A model generated the notes under the pieces. It did not search any database, was not told the origin of the DNA, and worked only from the letters and a program-made list of their open reading frames with translations. A DNA stretch of 64,000 bases, taken from Aquimarina sp. MMG016. GTDB taxonomy: Bacteria > Bacteroidota > Bacteroidia > Flavobacteriales > Flavobacteriaceae. Of this stretch, positions 1 through 10,673 are shown one piece after another. How positions within the stretch are numbered: position 1 is the stretch's first letter; each line of letters opens with the position of its first letter. The stretch covers positions 124,001 through 188,000 of the forward strand of contig NZ_JAGJEA010000002.1 of the NCBI RefSeq assembly GCF_018100805.1, read 5' to 3'. A program made the translations under genes and the position numbers.

Positions 1-2
1 TG

Positions 3-197
3 CCTTATGTAAATGGCACTGAAGCAACCAAAAGGATACGAGAGTTTGACCAAACAACTCCAATAATTGCTCTAACCGCTGCAGAATTAGGAGAAGTAAA
101 GGAAGAATGCCTGGCAATTGGTATGAATGATATTATTAACAAACCTCTTAATAAAAATGATTTAAACGATATAATCGTTAAGAATCTGTTACCATAA
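3..197 (+). CDS. Response regulator receiver domain, C-terminal end (partial)
   Basis: An open frame enters from the left edge and stops at 195-197. Its 64 residues match the second half of a CheY-like receiver domain: a TPIIALTA strand carrying the conserved Thr/Ala switch, then GMNDIINKPL with the conserved Lys-Pro, then a final amphipathic helix. The phospho-acceptor Asp lies outside the window. The protein ends with this domain, so it is either a receiver at the C-terminus of a hybrid histidine kinase or a single-domain regulator; the window cannot decide. A perfect hairpin terminator follows 11 bases after the stop. Confidence 0.8.
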   Translation, partial: PYVNGTEATKRIREFDQTTPIIALTAAELGEVKEECLAIGMNDIINKPLNKNDLNDIIVKNLLP

Positions 198-208
198 TTT
201 GATAAAAT

Positions 209-238
209 AACAAAAGCTTCTTTTAAGAAGCTTTTGTT
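209..238. terminator. Perfect hairpin between convergent genes
   Basis: A 14-bp perfect inverted repeat (209-222 with 225-238, 2-base loop) lies between the receiver-domain gene and the convergent S9 peptidase gene. A-rich and T-rich arms flank both sides, so it can act as a bidirectional intrinsic terminator. Confidence 0.8.
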
Positions 239-259
239 ATAGTTGGAACATATGTTTTT

Positions 260-2701
260 TTAGTTTGTACCTTGTTGTTCTATTTTTTTCTTATTTTTCA
301 CATATTTTTCTAACCATTGATCTTGCTCCCATAATAAATGAAGAATAGATTCTTTTGCTCTATATCCGTGGCTTTCTTTTGGTAGCATCACTAATCTTGC
401 TGTAGCACCTAACCCTTTCAAAGCATTAAAATAACGTTCACTCTGTAGCGGATACGTTCCAGAGTTGTTGTCAGCTTCTCCATGGATTAGTAAGAGAGGA
501 GTTTTCATTTTGTCTGAATGCATGAATGGAGACATAGTATAATATACTTCTGGAGCTTCCCAATAACTTCGTTCTTCGCTTTGGAAACCAAAAGGGGTTA
601 ATGTTCTGTTATAAGCTCCACTTCTAGCAATTCCTGCAGCAAAAAGGTTAGAATGTGATAATAAATTAGCAGTCATAAAAGCACCATAAGAATGCCCTCC
701 TACAGCAACTCTATTACGATCAATGTAACCCATAGCATCAACAGCATCAATTGCAGCCTTACCATTAGCTACTAATTGTTTTCTGAATGAATCATTTGGT
801 TCTTCGTCTCCTTCTCCAACAATAGGAAAAGATGCACCATCCAAAATTACATATCCTCTGGTAACCCAATACAACATAGAACCCCAAAAAGGATATGTAA
901 ACTTATTAGGATTAGAGGTTGATTGTGATGCACTGCTTTTATCTTTGTATTCTCTAGGATATGCCCAAAGAATCATAGGCATTTTTTCTTTTTTGGATTT
1001 GTCATAATCAACTGGGAGGTAAAGTGTGCCAGAGAGTTCTAATCCATCTTCTCTTTTATATTTGATAACCTCTTTATGAACATTTTGGATACTAGCAAAA
1101 GGGTTTTTAAAAGAAGTAATCTGTTTTAAGTCATCCTTTTTGTAAATGTTTCTGATATAATAATTAGGATATTCACTCGGAGATTCTATTCTTACTAAAA
1201 ACGTTCCTTTTTTTAGGTCAAAAGGAGAATAGATGTTTTCTAGCTTATCTGTATATTCAGATTGATAAACTCTTTTAGTTTCGTTGGTCTTCAAATTGAA
1301 TTTATCAACGAATGGAAATTGACCATCTTTAGTATAACCATCACCAACCATATAGATATTATCATTTTCGATATTAATCACAGAATATCCAAACTCATTT
1401 TTTACGGTTACAATATTTCCTGGATCATTATATCTGTCTTGATAATTTCTATCATTAATGATATTGGGCTTTTGATTGGGTTTCGAAGGGTTAAAAACAT
1501 AAGTTTTGGTGTTACGTGTGTTCCACCAATAATCATAGGCAACTGCAATTTCTCTATTTGTCCATTCGATATCATAAAACCGGTTAATTGTTTTTAGTAT
1601 TGAAGAAGGTGTATCTTCAAAAGGTGCTTTTAGCATAAATATTTCATCTCTATGGCTTACCTCTATTTTTGGATCACCTTTATCTAAGGCTTCTGCCCAA
1701 ATTAATGTAGCGGGCTGATCATTTCTCCATCTCATTGATCTTTTACCTGTTCTAACCGACATAAACCCTTTTGGTAATACTTCTGTAAGAGCAACCTTGT
1801 TTATAGTTTTAATGACTTCTCCATTACTTTTGTATAGTTTGGTTTCCTGAGGGAAACGTCTGTAAGGCACTAAATAAGAGAAGGGTTTTTGTATTTCAGT
1901 AATTATTATAAATTCACCATTTGGAGAAAACGAAAAATTACTATACATAGCTGCCGGAGCCCAATCTTTAGCGTTTCCATTTAGCGTTATTTTTTTAATT
2001 TCTGAAATAGCCAGTTGCTCGAAGTTGTATTCATCATTTGGGGTTTTTAACAAATCTTGATAGGTTCTGTTTTGCGCTTTAGTTCCCTCGCTAATTGTAA
2101 TAGTTGGTCCCGTAGGCACTGCTTCCTGAGGGTTGATTAGAGGCTTTCTATTAGAAGGAAGAAACTTTACCAATAATGCAGAATTATCTCTAAACCATCT
2201 AAAAGGGCTTCCCATATTGGCATTTAAAGTAGCATCAGTAATTTTAGTTGCTTTTCCTGTAAGAACATCTAGAACCCATAATTCTACACCATCGACAGTA
2301 GTGTTAGTAAAAGCAATTTTGCTCTGATCCGGAGACCATCTGAAATTGGTTACTCTTGCATTTTTTGGCAGTCCTGTGACTTGTTTAGCTTCCTTATCAG
2401 TTGTCTTTTTTACTTTGATGTTTTTAAAATAATTAGCTCTGCTTGAGATGTTAGTTTTTGGATTAATACGTAATCCTGCAAGACGCATTTCTTTTTCGGA
2501 TAATTCAGCAATAGTTTTATAACTATCTCTATACAGAAAAATCATGTTTTCTCCCTTTTCATCTATTTGGACAGATGGTGCTAAGGTGATATCTACAAGG
2601 TCTAAAATCTCTTTAGGTGGTTTCTGATAGTTGAGACTTTCTTGTGCATAGCCAATATTTGCTATGAAAAGAAGTAAAATAAGTGATTTGATGAATTTCA
2701 T
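260..2701 (-). CDS. Exported S9 family serine peptidase (prolyl oligopeptidase type, S9D-like)
   Basis: The 813-residue protein starts with a signal peptide (hydrophobic residues 5-17, cleavage near YAQ). A long beta-propeller-like region fills the first two thirds, with WSPDQSKIAF and FSPNGEF blade motifs. The C-terminal alpha/beta-hydrolase domain has GGHSYGAF with nucleophile Ser about 671, Asp about 744 in HGEADNN and His about 778 in ESHGYRA. The SGAYNRTLTPFG block after the nucleophile is typical of the glutamyl-endopeptidase-like S9D branch. It probably degrades peptides in the periplasm. It is a single gene, convergent with the receiver-domain gene. Exact cleavage specificity is inferred. 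Confidence 0.9.
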   Translation of the reverse strand: MKFIKSLILLLFIANIGYAQESLNYQKPPKEILDLVDITLAPSVQIDEKGENMIFLYRDSYKTIAELSEKEMRLAGLRINPKTNISSRANYFKNIKVKKTTDKEAKQVTGLPKNARVTNFRWSPDQSKIAFTNTTVDGVELWVLDVLTGKATKITDATLNANMGSPFRWFRDNSALLVKFLPSNRKPLINPQEAVPTGPTITISEGTKAQNRTYQDLLKTPNDEYNFEQLAISEIKKITLNGNAKDWAPAAMYSNFSFSPNGEFIIITEIQKPFSYLVPYRRFPQETKLYKSNGEVIKTINKVALTEVLPKGFMSVRTGKRSMRWRNDQPATLIWAEALDKGDPKIEVSHRDEIFMLKAPFEDTPSSILKTINRFYDIEWTNREIAVAYDYWWNTRNTKTYVFNPSKPNQKPNIINDRNYQDRYNDPGNIVTVKNEFGYSVINIENDNIYMVGDGYTKDGQFPFVDKFNLKTNETKRVYQSEYTDKLENIYSPFDLKKGTFLVRIESPSEYPNYYIRNIYKKDDLKQITSFKNPFASIQNVHKEVIKYKREDGLELSGTLYLPVDYDKSKKEKMPMILWAYPREYKDKSSASQSTSNPNKFTYPFWGSMLYWVTRGYVILDGASFPIVGEGDEEPNDSFRKQLVANGKAAIDAVDAMGYIDRNRVAVGGHSYGAFMTANLLSHSNLFAAGIARSGAYNRTLTPFGFQSEERSYWEAPEVYYTMSPFMHSDKMKTPLLLIHGEADNNSGTYPLQSERYFNALKGLGATARLVMLPKESHGYRAKESILHLLWEQDQWLEKYVKNKKKIEQQGTN

Positions 2702-2826
2702 AATTAGAGTATTTGAATGATGTGTTTATAATAAAGCCCAGTTGGCATAATGCCCAATAGTCATAGTTTCTATATACTATGGAGGATGACAAGTTTCTAA
2801 ATTATTGGTTATGAATATAAATTTTA

Positions 2827-3612
2827 TCATTTCTTTAACTTAATGTTTAATATTTTAGAAATGAATGAGTTACTTTCTTTTAAAACGATATCTGTAGCTT
2901 CTTTGTGTGGAGTATGACCAATTTCCGGGATGATCAAAGCTGATGAATTTCCAAAAGTTTGTTTTACTATAGAGTTCACTTGATCGATAGTACCGTACTC
3001 ATCCTTTTTCCCTTGGATAATTAAAGAGGGGCATAGTATTTTGGATAAATACTCTTCTATATTCCAGGATCGGTATTCGTTTGAGAGCCAAGTTTCTGTC
3101 CACATCCTAAAAACACTATCAGTTTTATCTCCGTGATATTTATATAATTTTTCTTTGAGATTAGTGTTTTTGTATAATTGTACTGCATTTTTAATGCCTT
3201 CGATGGTTTCTTTTTCCACAAAAACATGAGCTCCTTCAGTAATAATTCCCAGAATTTTGTTAGGATACAATGCTCCAGCTAATAAAGCAATTGATCCACC
3301 ATCACTATGTCCGAATAGTAGTACTTGTTTTAGATCCAGGTGGTCAATTATTTTACAAAGAACTTCTGCTTCAGTTTTTAGATAAGAATTATCTCTTTTT
3401 AAACAGCTAAAAGGATCTGACTGTCCATATCCCTGACGATCATAAGCAAGTACATTGCATCCAGTTAATAAAGCAGTTTTTTTAGGAAAATCTCTCCAAA
3501 GTTCAATACAACCTAAAGAGTCGTGAAGAAAAATAATTGTTGGTTTATGTTGGTCGAATAGTTTAGGGTTTTCAGAAAGTCGAATTCGAACAGTATCAAT
3601 AATTATATCCAA
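2827..3612 (-). CDS. Alpha/beta fold hydrolase
   Basis: A 261-residue cytoplasmic protein of the alpha/beta hydrolase fold. FLHDSLG forms the oxyanion region, DRQGYGQSD is the usual strand-4 turn, FGHSDGGS holds the nucleophile Ser (about 103), KKDEYG probably supplies the acid and IGHTPH the catalytic His. There is no signal peptide. Its size and motif order fit small-ester hydrolases related to BioH or haloperoxidase-like enzymes, but the substrate cannot be read from the sequence. It is divergent from the downstream M61 peptidase gene and separated from the S9 gene by about 125 bases. Confidence 0.85.
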   Translation of the reverse strand: MDIIIDTVRIRLSENPKLFDQHKPTIIFLHDSLGCIELWRDFPKKTALLTGCNVLAYDRQGYGQSDPFSCLKRDNSYLKTEAEVLCKIIDHLDLKQVLLFGHSDGGSIALLAGALYPNKILGIITEGAHVFVEKETIEGIKNAVQLYKNTNLKEKLYKYHGDKTDSVFRMWTETWLSNEYRSWNIEEYLSKILCPSLIIQGKKDEYGTIDQVNSIVKQTFGNSSALIIPEIGHTPHKEATDIVLKESNSFISKILNIKLKK

Positions 3613-3742
3613 AATGATGATTTAGGTGAATAAAAACCTAAAAATACCCTAAAGTCGTAATAAATCTATATTTTGTGATGCTAAAATTGTAACGCTTTTC
3701 TATTTCTTGCGTCTAGCATAGGTAGATAATTAATTTAAAAAC

Positions 3743-5620
3743 ATGAAGAATACATTAGCTACAATTTCTATTGGTCTTTTACTGATAGGATGTGGATCAA
3801 CAAAACAACCCAATGATTTAGCAACTAGTTTACCTATAAAAACTTCAATTGATTTAACTAAAATTACTGATGATAAAGCGCCTGTAATTATAAATCCAGG
3901 CCGATTTATAAAGGATACGGTAAGATATTATTTACCTAAAGTTGTACAGGGAACCTATGCGGTTAGTGATTTTGGTAAATATGTAGGTGATTTTAAAGCA
4001 TTAGATTATCAAGGAAATGAGATCAGTACTGAAAAAATAGATACTAACACCTGGTTAATTACAAGTGCAAAACAAGTTGACAAAATCAGTTACTTGGTTA
4101 ATGATACTTTTGACGTAGAAAAAGAAAATAAAGGAGAACCATTTTCTCCTTCAGGAACAAATATTCAGGAAGATAACTTTGTATTAAACCTTCACGGTTT
4201 CATAGGGTATTTTGATATTCTTAAAAATAATCAATATGCATTGGAAGTTAAGGCTCCATCATCGATGAAAAGAACATCGGCGTTGCAAAAAGCCGGATCT
4301 GAGACAAGTGAAGATGGCTCTATAACTACGGATAAATATCTTGCAGCAAGATATTTTGATATTACTGATAATCCAATGTTTTATGGAAACCTGGATGTAG
4401 AAGAGTTTCAGGTAGGAGATATCAAAATTGTATTAAGTGTATATTCTCCTAATAAAGTACATACAGCCGCAAGTATTAAGGAAACTGTTTTTAAGATGAT
4501 GAAAGCTCAGAAAACATATTTGGGAGATGTTAATAGTACTCCAAGATATGATATCTATTTGTACTTAGCAGATGGAGCAGAAGATGCACCGGGTGGTTTT
4601 GGAGCTTTAGAACATCATACTTCTACCGTAGTCGTATTACCGGAACAAATGCCTAAAAATGCTCTTGATGAAGCTATGATTGATGTGGTTTCTCACGAAT
4701 TTTTTCATATTGTTACCCCATTAAGCGTACATTCTGAAGACGTCCATTATTTTGATTACAATGCACCTACATTTTCTAAGCATTTATGGATGTATGAAGG
4801 TGTGACAGAATATTTTGCTAGTATTTTCCAAATTGATCAAGATTTGGTCAAAGAAGATGAGTTCTATGAAAAAATGATGGATAAAATTAAGTCTGCTAGC
4901 GGATTTGATGATACGATGAGTTTTACGGTTATGAGTGAAAACATTTTGGATGATCCTTATGCTAAAAATTATGTGAATGTATATCAAAAAGGAGCATTAA
5001 TAGGAATGTGTATTGATATATTAATGAGAGAGGAAAGTCAAGGAAATCGAGGAATTTTATCGCTAATGAAGGAATTATCACTTAAATATGGAAAGAATAA
5101 ACCTTTTGAAGATGATAAAATAATTGAAGAGATAACTGCAATGACATACCCTTCAGTAGGAGAGTTTTTACAAAAACATGTAGTGGGTACAACTCCAATT
5201 AATTATCAAGAATTTTTTGATAAAGTTGGTTTAGCGATCTCCTCTGAAAAAGTAGAGACTAGCTATATTCAGAATGCAGGAACACTAATTGTAGCTGGTA
5301 ATCAAGAAAAAGGAACAATTTATTTTACTGATTTGGTTACCGCTAATAGTTTCTGGGCAGAAAATGGAGTGAAGCCAAATGATGAAATTGTAGAAGTTAA
5401 TGGAGCTAAACTTACACTAGAGAATGCTAATATGTTGCTGGGTGCTACTTTTCAATGGAAAGAAGGTGATGATGTAGAAGTTAAACTAAATAGAGCAGGA
5501 GAAGAGGTTACTATTAAAACCAAAATAGCTAAGTCTTATACCCAAGGAAAAAAGTTAACGACAGCAAAGAACTCAAGTAAGGAACAGACAGATCTTAGGA
5601 ATGCTTGGTTAAAAGGTTAG
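3743..5620 (+). CDS. M61 family metallopeptidase lipoprotein with PDZ domain
   Basis: The protein has 625 residues and an N-terminal lipoprotein signal (LLLIGC, Cys17 lipobox). A beta-rich N-terminal domain is followed by the zinc site HEFFH (about 318-322) and the downstream third ligand in YEGVTEY (about 352), the arrangement of the glycyl-aminopeptidase M61 family. A PDZ-like domain (roughly 510-600) contains the NDEIVEVNGAKL carboxylate-binding-type segment. It is expected to be membrane-anchored in the cell envelope and to trim peptides. The gene stands alone and ends at a strong terminator. Family is clear, substrate unknown. Confidence 0.9.
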   Translation: MKNTLATISIGLLLIGCGSTKQPNDLATSLPIKTSIDLTKITDDKAPVIINPGRFIKDTVRYYLPKVVQGTYAVSDFGKYVGDFKALDYQGNEISTEKIDTNTWLITSAKQVDKISYLVNDTFDVEKENKGEPFSPSGTNIQEDNFVLNLHGFIGYFDILKNNQYALEVKAPSSMKRTSALQKAGSETSEDGSITTDKYLAARYFDITDNPMFYGNLDVEEFQVGDIKIVLSVYSPNKVHTAASIKETVFKMMKAQKTYLGDVNSTPRYDIYLYLADGAEDAPGGFGALEHHTSTVVVLPEQMPKNALDEAMIDVVSHEFFHIVTPLSVHSEDVHYFDYNAPTFSKHLWMYEGVTEYFASIFQIDQDLVKEDEFYEKMMDKIKSASGFDDTMSFTVMSENILDDPYAKNYVNVYQKGALIGMCIDILMREESQGNRGILSLMKELSLKYGKNKPFEDDKIIEEITAMTYPSVGEFLQKHVVGTTPINYQEFFDKVGLAISSEKVETSYIQNAGTLIVAGNQEKGTIYFTDLVTANSFWAENGVKPNDEIVEVNGAKLTLENANMLLGATFQWKEGDDVEVKLNRAGEEVTIKTKIAKSYTQGKKLTTAKNSSKEQTDLRNAWLKG

Positions 5621-5640
5621 GTGTAAAAACTAAAATATAT

Positions 5641-5675
5641 AAAAGCGGGTCTTTTTGATCCGCTTTTCTTTTTTT
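5641..5675 (+). terminator. Intrinsic terminator after the M61 peptidase gene
   Basis: An 11-bp stem (AAAAGCGGGTC paired with GATCCGCTTTT, one G-U) with a 5-base loop is followed by a long T run. The remaining gap up to the parE start (about 260 bases) is AT-rich, and I see nothing else definite in it. Confidence 0.85.
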
Positions 5676-5936
5676 AGCACCTTCCAAGATCTGTTCGAAA
5701 ATTATAGTTTATTAGGTGTTTTAAAACTGTTTTTATTTATAGATATGTTTAGCTCATAGCATCTAAGAAAAATTTTTAATGATTATTCTATGAAATAGTT
5801 AGTAATAAAAAAAGGTATGTTCCTCTACACCAATAATCAACAAAAACCGTTATTTATTTGTTAATTACTTTGTGCTATACCTGTTTTTATTCTGTAGTTG
5901 AAATATTATATTAGCAGGCATTCTACCCAAAATTTT

Positions 5937-7796
5937 ATGAGCAAGGAAACCAAATATACCGAAGATAATATACGATCCCTCGATTGGAAAGAGCATATTC
6001 GTATGCGACCAGGGATGTATATTGGTAAGTTAGGCGATGGATCATCTGCAGATGACGGAATCTACATTTTATTGAAAGAGGTACTCGATAATTCTATCGA
6101 TGAATATGTCATGGGTGCTGGAAAAACTATCGAAATCTCAATACAAGGAGATAAAGTAATTGTTAGAGATTATGGTCGAGGAATTCCGTTGGGGAAGGTA
6201 GTAGACGTGGTTTCTAAAATGAATACCGGAGGTAAGTATGATTCTCGTGCATTTAAGAAATCGGTAGGACTAAATGGTGTAGGTACCAAAGCAGTAAATG
6301 CATTATCTACTTATTTTCGTGTAGAATCTACTCGTGATGGCAAATCAGCTGCAGCAGAATTTGAAAAAGGGAACTTAACTAATGAAGAAACTTTAGAAGA
6401 AACTTCTCGTAGAAGGGGAACTAAAGTATCCTTCGTTCCTGATGAGACGATTTTTAAGCATTATAAATATCGTTCTGAATATGTTGCGAAAATGCTTAAG
6501 AATTATGTATATCTTAATCCCGGACTAACCATAATTTTTAATGGCGAAAAATATTTTTCAGAAAATGGATTAAAAGACTTGCTTTCTGATAATATTAAAG
6601 ATGATGATCGTTTATATGATATTATTCATCTTAAAGGAGATGATATTGAAATAGCTATAACACATAGTAAAACACAGTATAGTGAGGAATACCATTCTTT
6701 TGTTAATGGTCAGCATACAACTCAGGGAGGAACACACCAAGCAGCATTTCGTGAAGCAATAGTAAAGACAGTTAGAGAATATTACGGTAAAAATTATGAA
6801 GCCAGTGATATTCGTAAATCAATTGTTTCTGCAATTAGTATTAAGGTAATGGAGCCCGTTTTTGAGAGTCAAACAAAAACTAAATTAGGTTCTACAGACA
6901 TGGGAGGTGATTTACCAACCGTAAGAACATATATCAACGATTTTGTAAAAACGAAATTAGATAACTTTTTGCATAAAAATGCAACTACTGCAGAGAGTTT
7001 ACAGCGTAAAATATTACAAGCCGAACGAGAACGTAAAGATTTATCCGGTATTCGTAAACTGGCTCGTGAACGTGCTAAGAAGGCTAGTTTACACAATAAG
7101 AAACTTAGAGATTGTCGTATACATCTTACCGATAGTAAGAAAGAACGTAACTTGGAAAGTACATTGTTTATAACAGAGGGTGATTCTGCAAGTGGATCAA
7201 TTACCAAATCTCGTGATGTAAATACACAAGCGGTATTTAGTTTACGTGGAAAACCCTTGAATAGTTATAACATGAGTAAAAAGATTGTATATGAAAATGA
7301 AGAATTCAATCTTTTGCAAGCTGCACTGAATATTGAAGAATCTTTAGAAGATTTACGATATAACAATATAGTAATTGCTACTGATGCCGATGTGGATGGA
7401 ATGCACATACGATTATTGTTGATTACATTCTTTTTGCAATTTTTTCCTGAAGTGATAAAAGAAGGTCATTTATATATCTTACAAACACCTTTATTCAGAG
7501 TTAGGAACAAAAAAGAAACTATTTATTGCTATTCTGAACAAGAAAGGCGAGATGCTATTGCAAAATTATCAGGTAAGCCTGAGATAACACGATTTAAGGG
7601 GTTAGGTGAGATTTCACCGGATGAATTTGTTCATTTTATAGGAGATGATATACGATTAGATCCAGTTATGTTAGACAAGGAGAAGTCGATAGAAGAACTG
7701 TTGTCATTTTATATGGGAAAAAATACACCACAACGACAAGAGTTTATTATTGATAACCTGAAAGTAGAATTAGATACAGTAGAGGAAGAAATATAG
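5937..7796 (+). CDS. parE: DNA topoisomerase IV subunit B
   Basis: I chose the ATG at 5937 (619 residues); an in-frame TTG at 5898 would add 13 residues unlike the family. The GHKL ATPase domain shows [16 protein letters not shown] and [14 protein letters not shown]. The transducer domain and TOPRIM domain follow, with EGDSASG and [10 protein letters not shown] for metal binding. The C-terminus has the short QRR-type [11 protein letters not shown] tail. Length near 620 residues without the long gyrB insert, and the parC-type partner immediately downstream, favour topoisomerase IV over gyrase. The enzyme decatenates daughter chromosomes. It is cotranscribed with parC (111-base gap). Confidence 0.92.
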   Translation: MSKETKYTEDNIRSLDWKEHIRMRPGMYIGKLGDGSSADDGIYILLKEVLDNSIDEYVMGAGKTIEISIQGDKVIVRDYGRGIPLGKVVDVVSKMNTGGKYDSRAFKKSVGLNGVGTKAVNALSTYFRVESTRDGKSAAAEFEKGNLTNEETLEETSRRRGTKVSFVPDETIFKHYKYRSEYVAKMLKNYVYLNPGLTIIFNGEKYFSENGLKDLLSDNIKDDDRLYDIIHLKGDDIEIAITHSKTQYSEEYHSFVNGQHTTQGGTHQAAFREAIVKTVREYYGKNYEASDIRKSIVSAISIKVMEPVFESQTKTKLGSTDMGGDLPTVRTYINDFVKTKLDNFLHKNATTAESLQRKILQAERERKDLSGIRKLARERAKKASLHNKKLRDCRIHLTDSKKERNLESTLFITEGDSASGSITKSRDVNTQAVFSLRGKPLNSYNMSKKIVYENEEFNLLQAALNIEESLEDLRYNNIVIATDADVDGMHIRLLLITFFLQFFPEVIKEGHLYILQTPLFRVRNKKETIYCYSEQERRDAIAKLSGKPEITRFKGLGEISPDEFVHFIGDDIRLDPVMLDKEKSIEELLSFYMGKNTPQRQEFIIDNLKVELDTVEEEI

Positions 7797-7907
7797 GGAA
7801 TTAAGAGTTACGAATTTTTTAAAAAAATGCACGCTCAAGTCAAGTTTGCTTTAAAACTTTATAACTCAGCGATTTTGGAACCGATAAAATAGCCCCAGTA
7901 ATTATTT

Positions 7908-10583
7908 ATGGATTTGGAAAACGAAAACGAAGAACTACATCACGATTTAACTCCAGAAGATCACCAACCACAAGAGGTGATTACTAAGGTGACCGGTATG
8001 TATAAGGACTGGTTTTTGGATTATGCATCTTACGTAATCCTAGAGCGAGCAGTGCCTGCAATAGAGGATGGTCTAAAACCTGTGCAACGCCGTATTCTTC
8101 ATTCTATGAAAGATTTGGATGATGGTAGATACAATAAGGTAGCAAATATTGTAGGACATACCATGCAGTATCACCCTCATGGAGATGCGAGTATCTCTGA
8201 TGCAATGGTACAAGTGGGGCAGAAAGAATTGCTGATTGACATGCAGGGAAACTGGGGTAATATTCTTACAGGAGATAGAGCTGCAGCTTCTAGATATATT
8301 GAAGCACGTTTATCCAAATTTGCATTAGATGTTGTATATAACCCTAAAGTAACTGATTGGCAGTTATCCTATGATGGACGTAAAAAAGAACCAATTAACC
8401 TTCCGGTTAAGTTTCCTTTGTTATTGGCACAAGGAGCAGAAGGAATCGCCGTAGGGTTAAGTACTAAGATTCTTCCTCATAATTTTATAGAGTTAATTGA
8501 TGCTTCAATTAAGCATCTTCAAGGAAAACGATTTACCATACTTCCTGATTTTCCTACAGCAGGAATAGCAGATTTTACGAATTACAATGATGGTAATAGA
8601 GGAGGGAAAGCTAGAGTTCGTGCTCAAATATCTCAACGAGATAAAAATACTCTTGTGATTACTGAAATTCCTTTCTCTACGACTACAACATCTTTAATTG
8701 ATTCTATTCTTAAGGCTAATGATAAAGGTAAAATCAAGGTTAAAAAAATAGAGGATAATACTGCCGCAGAAGTAGAAATATTAATACATCTTCCTTCAGG
8801 AATTTCACCGGATAAAACTATTGATGCCCTATATGCATTTACGAATTGTGAAGTATCTATTTCACCTTTGGGTTGTGTAATTGAGGATAATAAACCAAAT
8901 TTTATTGGAGTTTCGGAAATGTTGCGTCGTTCAACAGATAATACTGTAGAATTACTAAAGCGTGAACTCGAAATTCAGTTAGATGAGTTGCAGGAACAAT
9001 GGCATTTTGCTTCGCTAGAAAGAATTTTTATCGAAAACCGTATCTATAGGGATATTGAAGAGGTAGAAACTTGGGAAGGGGTTATAGAAGCTATAGATAA
9101 AGGATTGCAACCACATATTAAGCATCTTAAGCGAGCTGTTACCGAGGAAGATATAGTGCGTTTAACCGAAATTAGGATTAAGCGAATCTCTAAATTTGAT
9201 ATAGATAAGGCTCAACAAAAGATTGAGGCTCTAGAAGAGGATATTGCGCAGGTAAAACACCACTTAGAAAATCTTATTGAATTTGCAATAGATTATTTTA
9301 AGCGATTGAAAACTACGTATGGTAAAGGAAAAGAGCGTAAGACTGAAATTAAGATTTTTGATGATATAGAAGCTACCAAAGTAGTAATACGTAATACAAA
9401 ATTATATGTAAACCGAGAAGAGGGATTCGTGGGGACGTCTTTACGTAGAGATGAATATGTGACGGACTGTTCTGATATTGACGACATTATTTGTTTTACT
9501 GCTGATGGTAAACTGATGATTACTAAGGTAGGTTCAAAAACTTTTATTGGTAAAAATATAATTCATGTAGCGATATTTAAGAAAAAAGATAAACGTACTA
9601 TATATAATATGATTTATCAGGATGGTAGAGGTGGAGCATCTTATGTAAAACGTTTTGCTGTAACTGGAGTTACTAGAGATAAGGAGTATGATTTGACGCA
9701 AGGAAAAAAATCATCAAAAATCTCTTACTTTTCAGCAAACCCTAACGGTGAAGCAGAGGTTGTTACAATACTCTTACGCCAAGCTGGAAGTATAAAGAAA
9801 CTTAAGTTTGATTTAGATTTTTCGGATTTATTGATCAAAGGAAGAGGCGTAAAAGGTAATATTGTTACTAAATATAATATTAAACGTATTGAACTTAAGG
9901 AACAAGGAGTTTCTACTCTAAAACCTAGAAAAATTTGGTTTGATGATACTGTACAACGTCTTAATGTTGATGGTAGAGGAGAGTTGTTAGGTGAATTTAG
10001 AGGAGAAGATCGTTTATTGGTTATTGATCAAAAAGGGTTAGTTAAAACTATCATACCGGAAATAACATTGCATTTCAATTCTGATATGGTAGTTCTGGAA
10101 AAATGGAACCCTAAAAAACCAATTTCAGCCATTTATTGGGATGGAGAAAAAGAACGTTATTATGTAAAACGTTTTCTGATAGAAAACCCGGAACGAGAAG
10201 AAAACTTTATTTCTGAAAATCCTAAATCCTTTTTAGAAGTTGTTTCTACCGACTATAGACCTGTTGCAGAGATCGTTTTTAGTAAAATTAGAGGCAAAGA
10301 TCAACGACCTAATGAAGAAATAAATTTTGAAGAATTTATTGCCATTAAAGGTATTAAGGCGTTAGGGAATCAATTGACAACGCATAAAGTGAAACAGGTT
10401 AATCTACTTGATCCTTTACCTTATGAAGAACCAGAACCAATTCCTACAGAAGAAATTGAAGTTATAGAAGAAGAAAGTGTATCTGCTACGGATAAAGTGC
10501 CTACTAAACCAATGGCTAAATCCTCAGATTCAACAGATGCTAACAAGGATTCCGAAGGAGGAGAACAGGCTAGTTTATTTTAG
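7908..10583 (+). CDS. parC: DNA topoisomerase IV subunit A
   Basis: The 891-residue partner of ParE. The breakage-reunion domain contains GLKPVQRRIL, the HPHGDAS quinolone-region segment and AAASRYIEARL with catalytic Tyr about 130. A tower and coiled-coil region spans roughly 340-480. The C-terminal beta-pinwheel is present but degenerate and lacks a clear GyrA box, as expected for ParC rather than GyrA. The last 60 residues are acidic and Pro/Thr/Ser-rich, probably a disordered tail. It lies directly after parE and is followed by a hairpin terminator. Confidence 0.92.
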   Translation: MDLENENEELHHDLTPEDHQPQEVITKVTGMYKDWFLDYASYVILERAVPAIEDGLKPVQRRILHSMKDLDDGRYNKVANIVGHTMQYHPHGDASISDAMVQVGQKELLIDMQGNWGNILTGDRAAASRYIEARLSKFALDVVYNPKVTDWQLSYDGRKKEPINLPVKFPLLLAQGAEGIAVGLSTKILPHNFIELIDASIKHLQGKRFTILPDFPTAGIADFTNYNDGNRGGKARVRAQISQRDKNTLVITEIPFSTTTTSLIDSILKANDKGKIKVKKIEDNTAAEVEILIHLPSGISPDKTIDALYAFTNCEVSISPLGCVIEDNKPNFIGVSEMLRRSTDNTVELLKRELEIQLDELQEQWHFASLERIFIENRIYRDIEEVETWEGVIEAIDKGLQPHIKHLKRAVTEEDIVRLTEIRIKRISKFDIDKAQQKIEALEEDIAQVKHHLENLIEFAIDYFKRLKTTYGKGKERKTEIKIFDDIEATKVVIRNTKLYVNREEGFVGTSLRRDEYVTDCSDIDDIICFTADGKLMITKVGSKTFIGKNIIHVAIFKKKDKRTIYNMIYQDGRGGASYVKRFAVTGVTRDKEYDLTQGKKSSKISYFSANPNGEAEVVTILLRQAGSIKKLKFDLDFSDLLIKGRGVKGNIVTKYNIKRIELKEQGVSTLKPRKIWFDDTVQRLNVDGRGELLGEFRGEDRLLVIDQKGLVKTIIPEITLHFNSDMVVLEKWNPKKPISAIYWDGEKERYYVKRFLIENPEREENFISENPKSFLEVVSTDYRPVAEIVFSKIRGKDQRPNEEINFEEFIAIKGIKALGNQLTTHKVKQVNLLDPLPYEEPEPIPTEEIEVIEEESVSATDKVPTKPMAKSSDSTDANKDSEGGEQASLF

Positions 10584-10602
10584 TGATAATATTAAAAAGA
10601 AG

Positions 10603-10640
10603 ATATCGATGTATTATATACATAGTACATCGGTATTTTT
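10603..10640 (+). terminator. Hairpin after parC
   Basis: Arms 10603-10613 and 10626-10636 pair over 11 bp with a G-U pair and are followed by a T-rich tail. It lies between parC and the convergent PhnA gene. Confidence 0.7.
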
Positions 10641-10673
10641 ATAGTGATTCCTCACTCATAAAAAAACCAACAG

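Noticed and set aside
1262..1597. A 111-codon plus-strand frame
   Set aside because: It is antisense to the S9 peptidase gene, and its Ile-rich translation is typical of a shadow frame in AT-rich DNA.
7908..10583. GyrA instead of ParC
   Set aside because: The degenerate pinwheel, lack of a clear GyrA box and the adjacent short B subunit favour topoisomerase IV.
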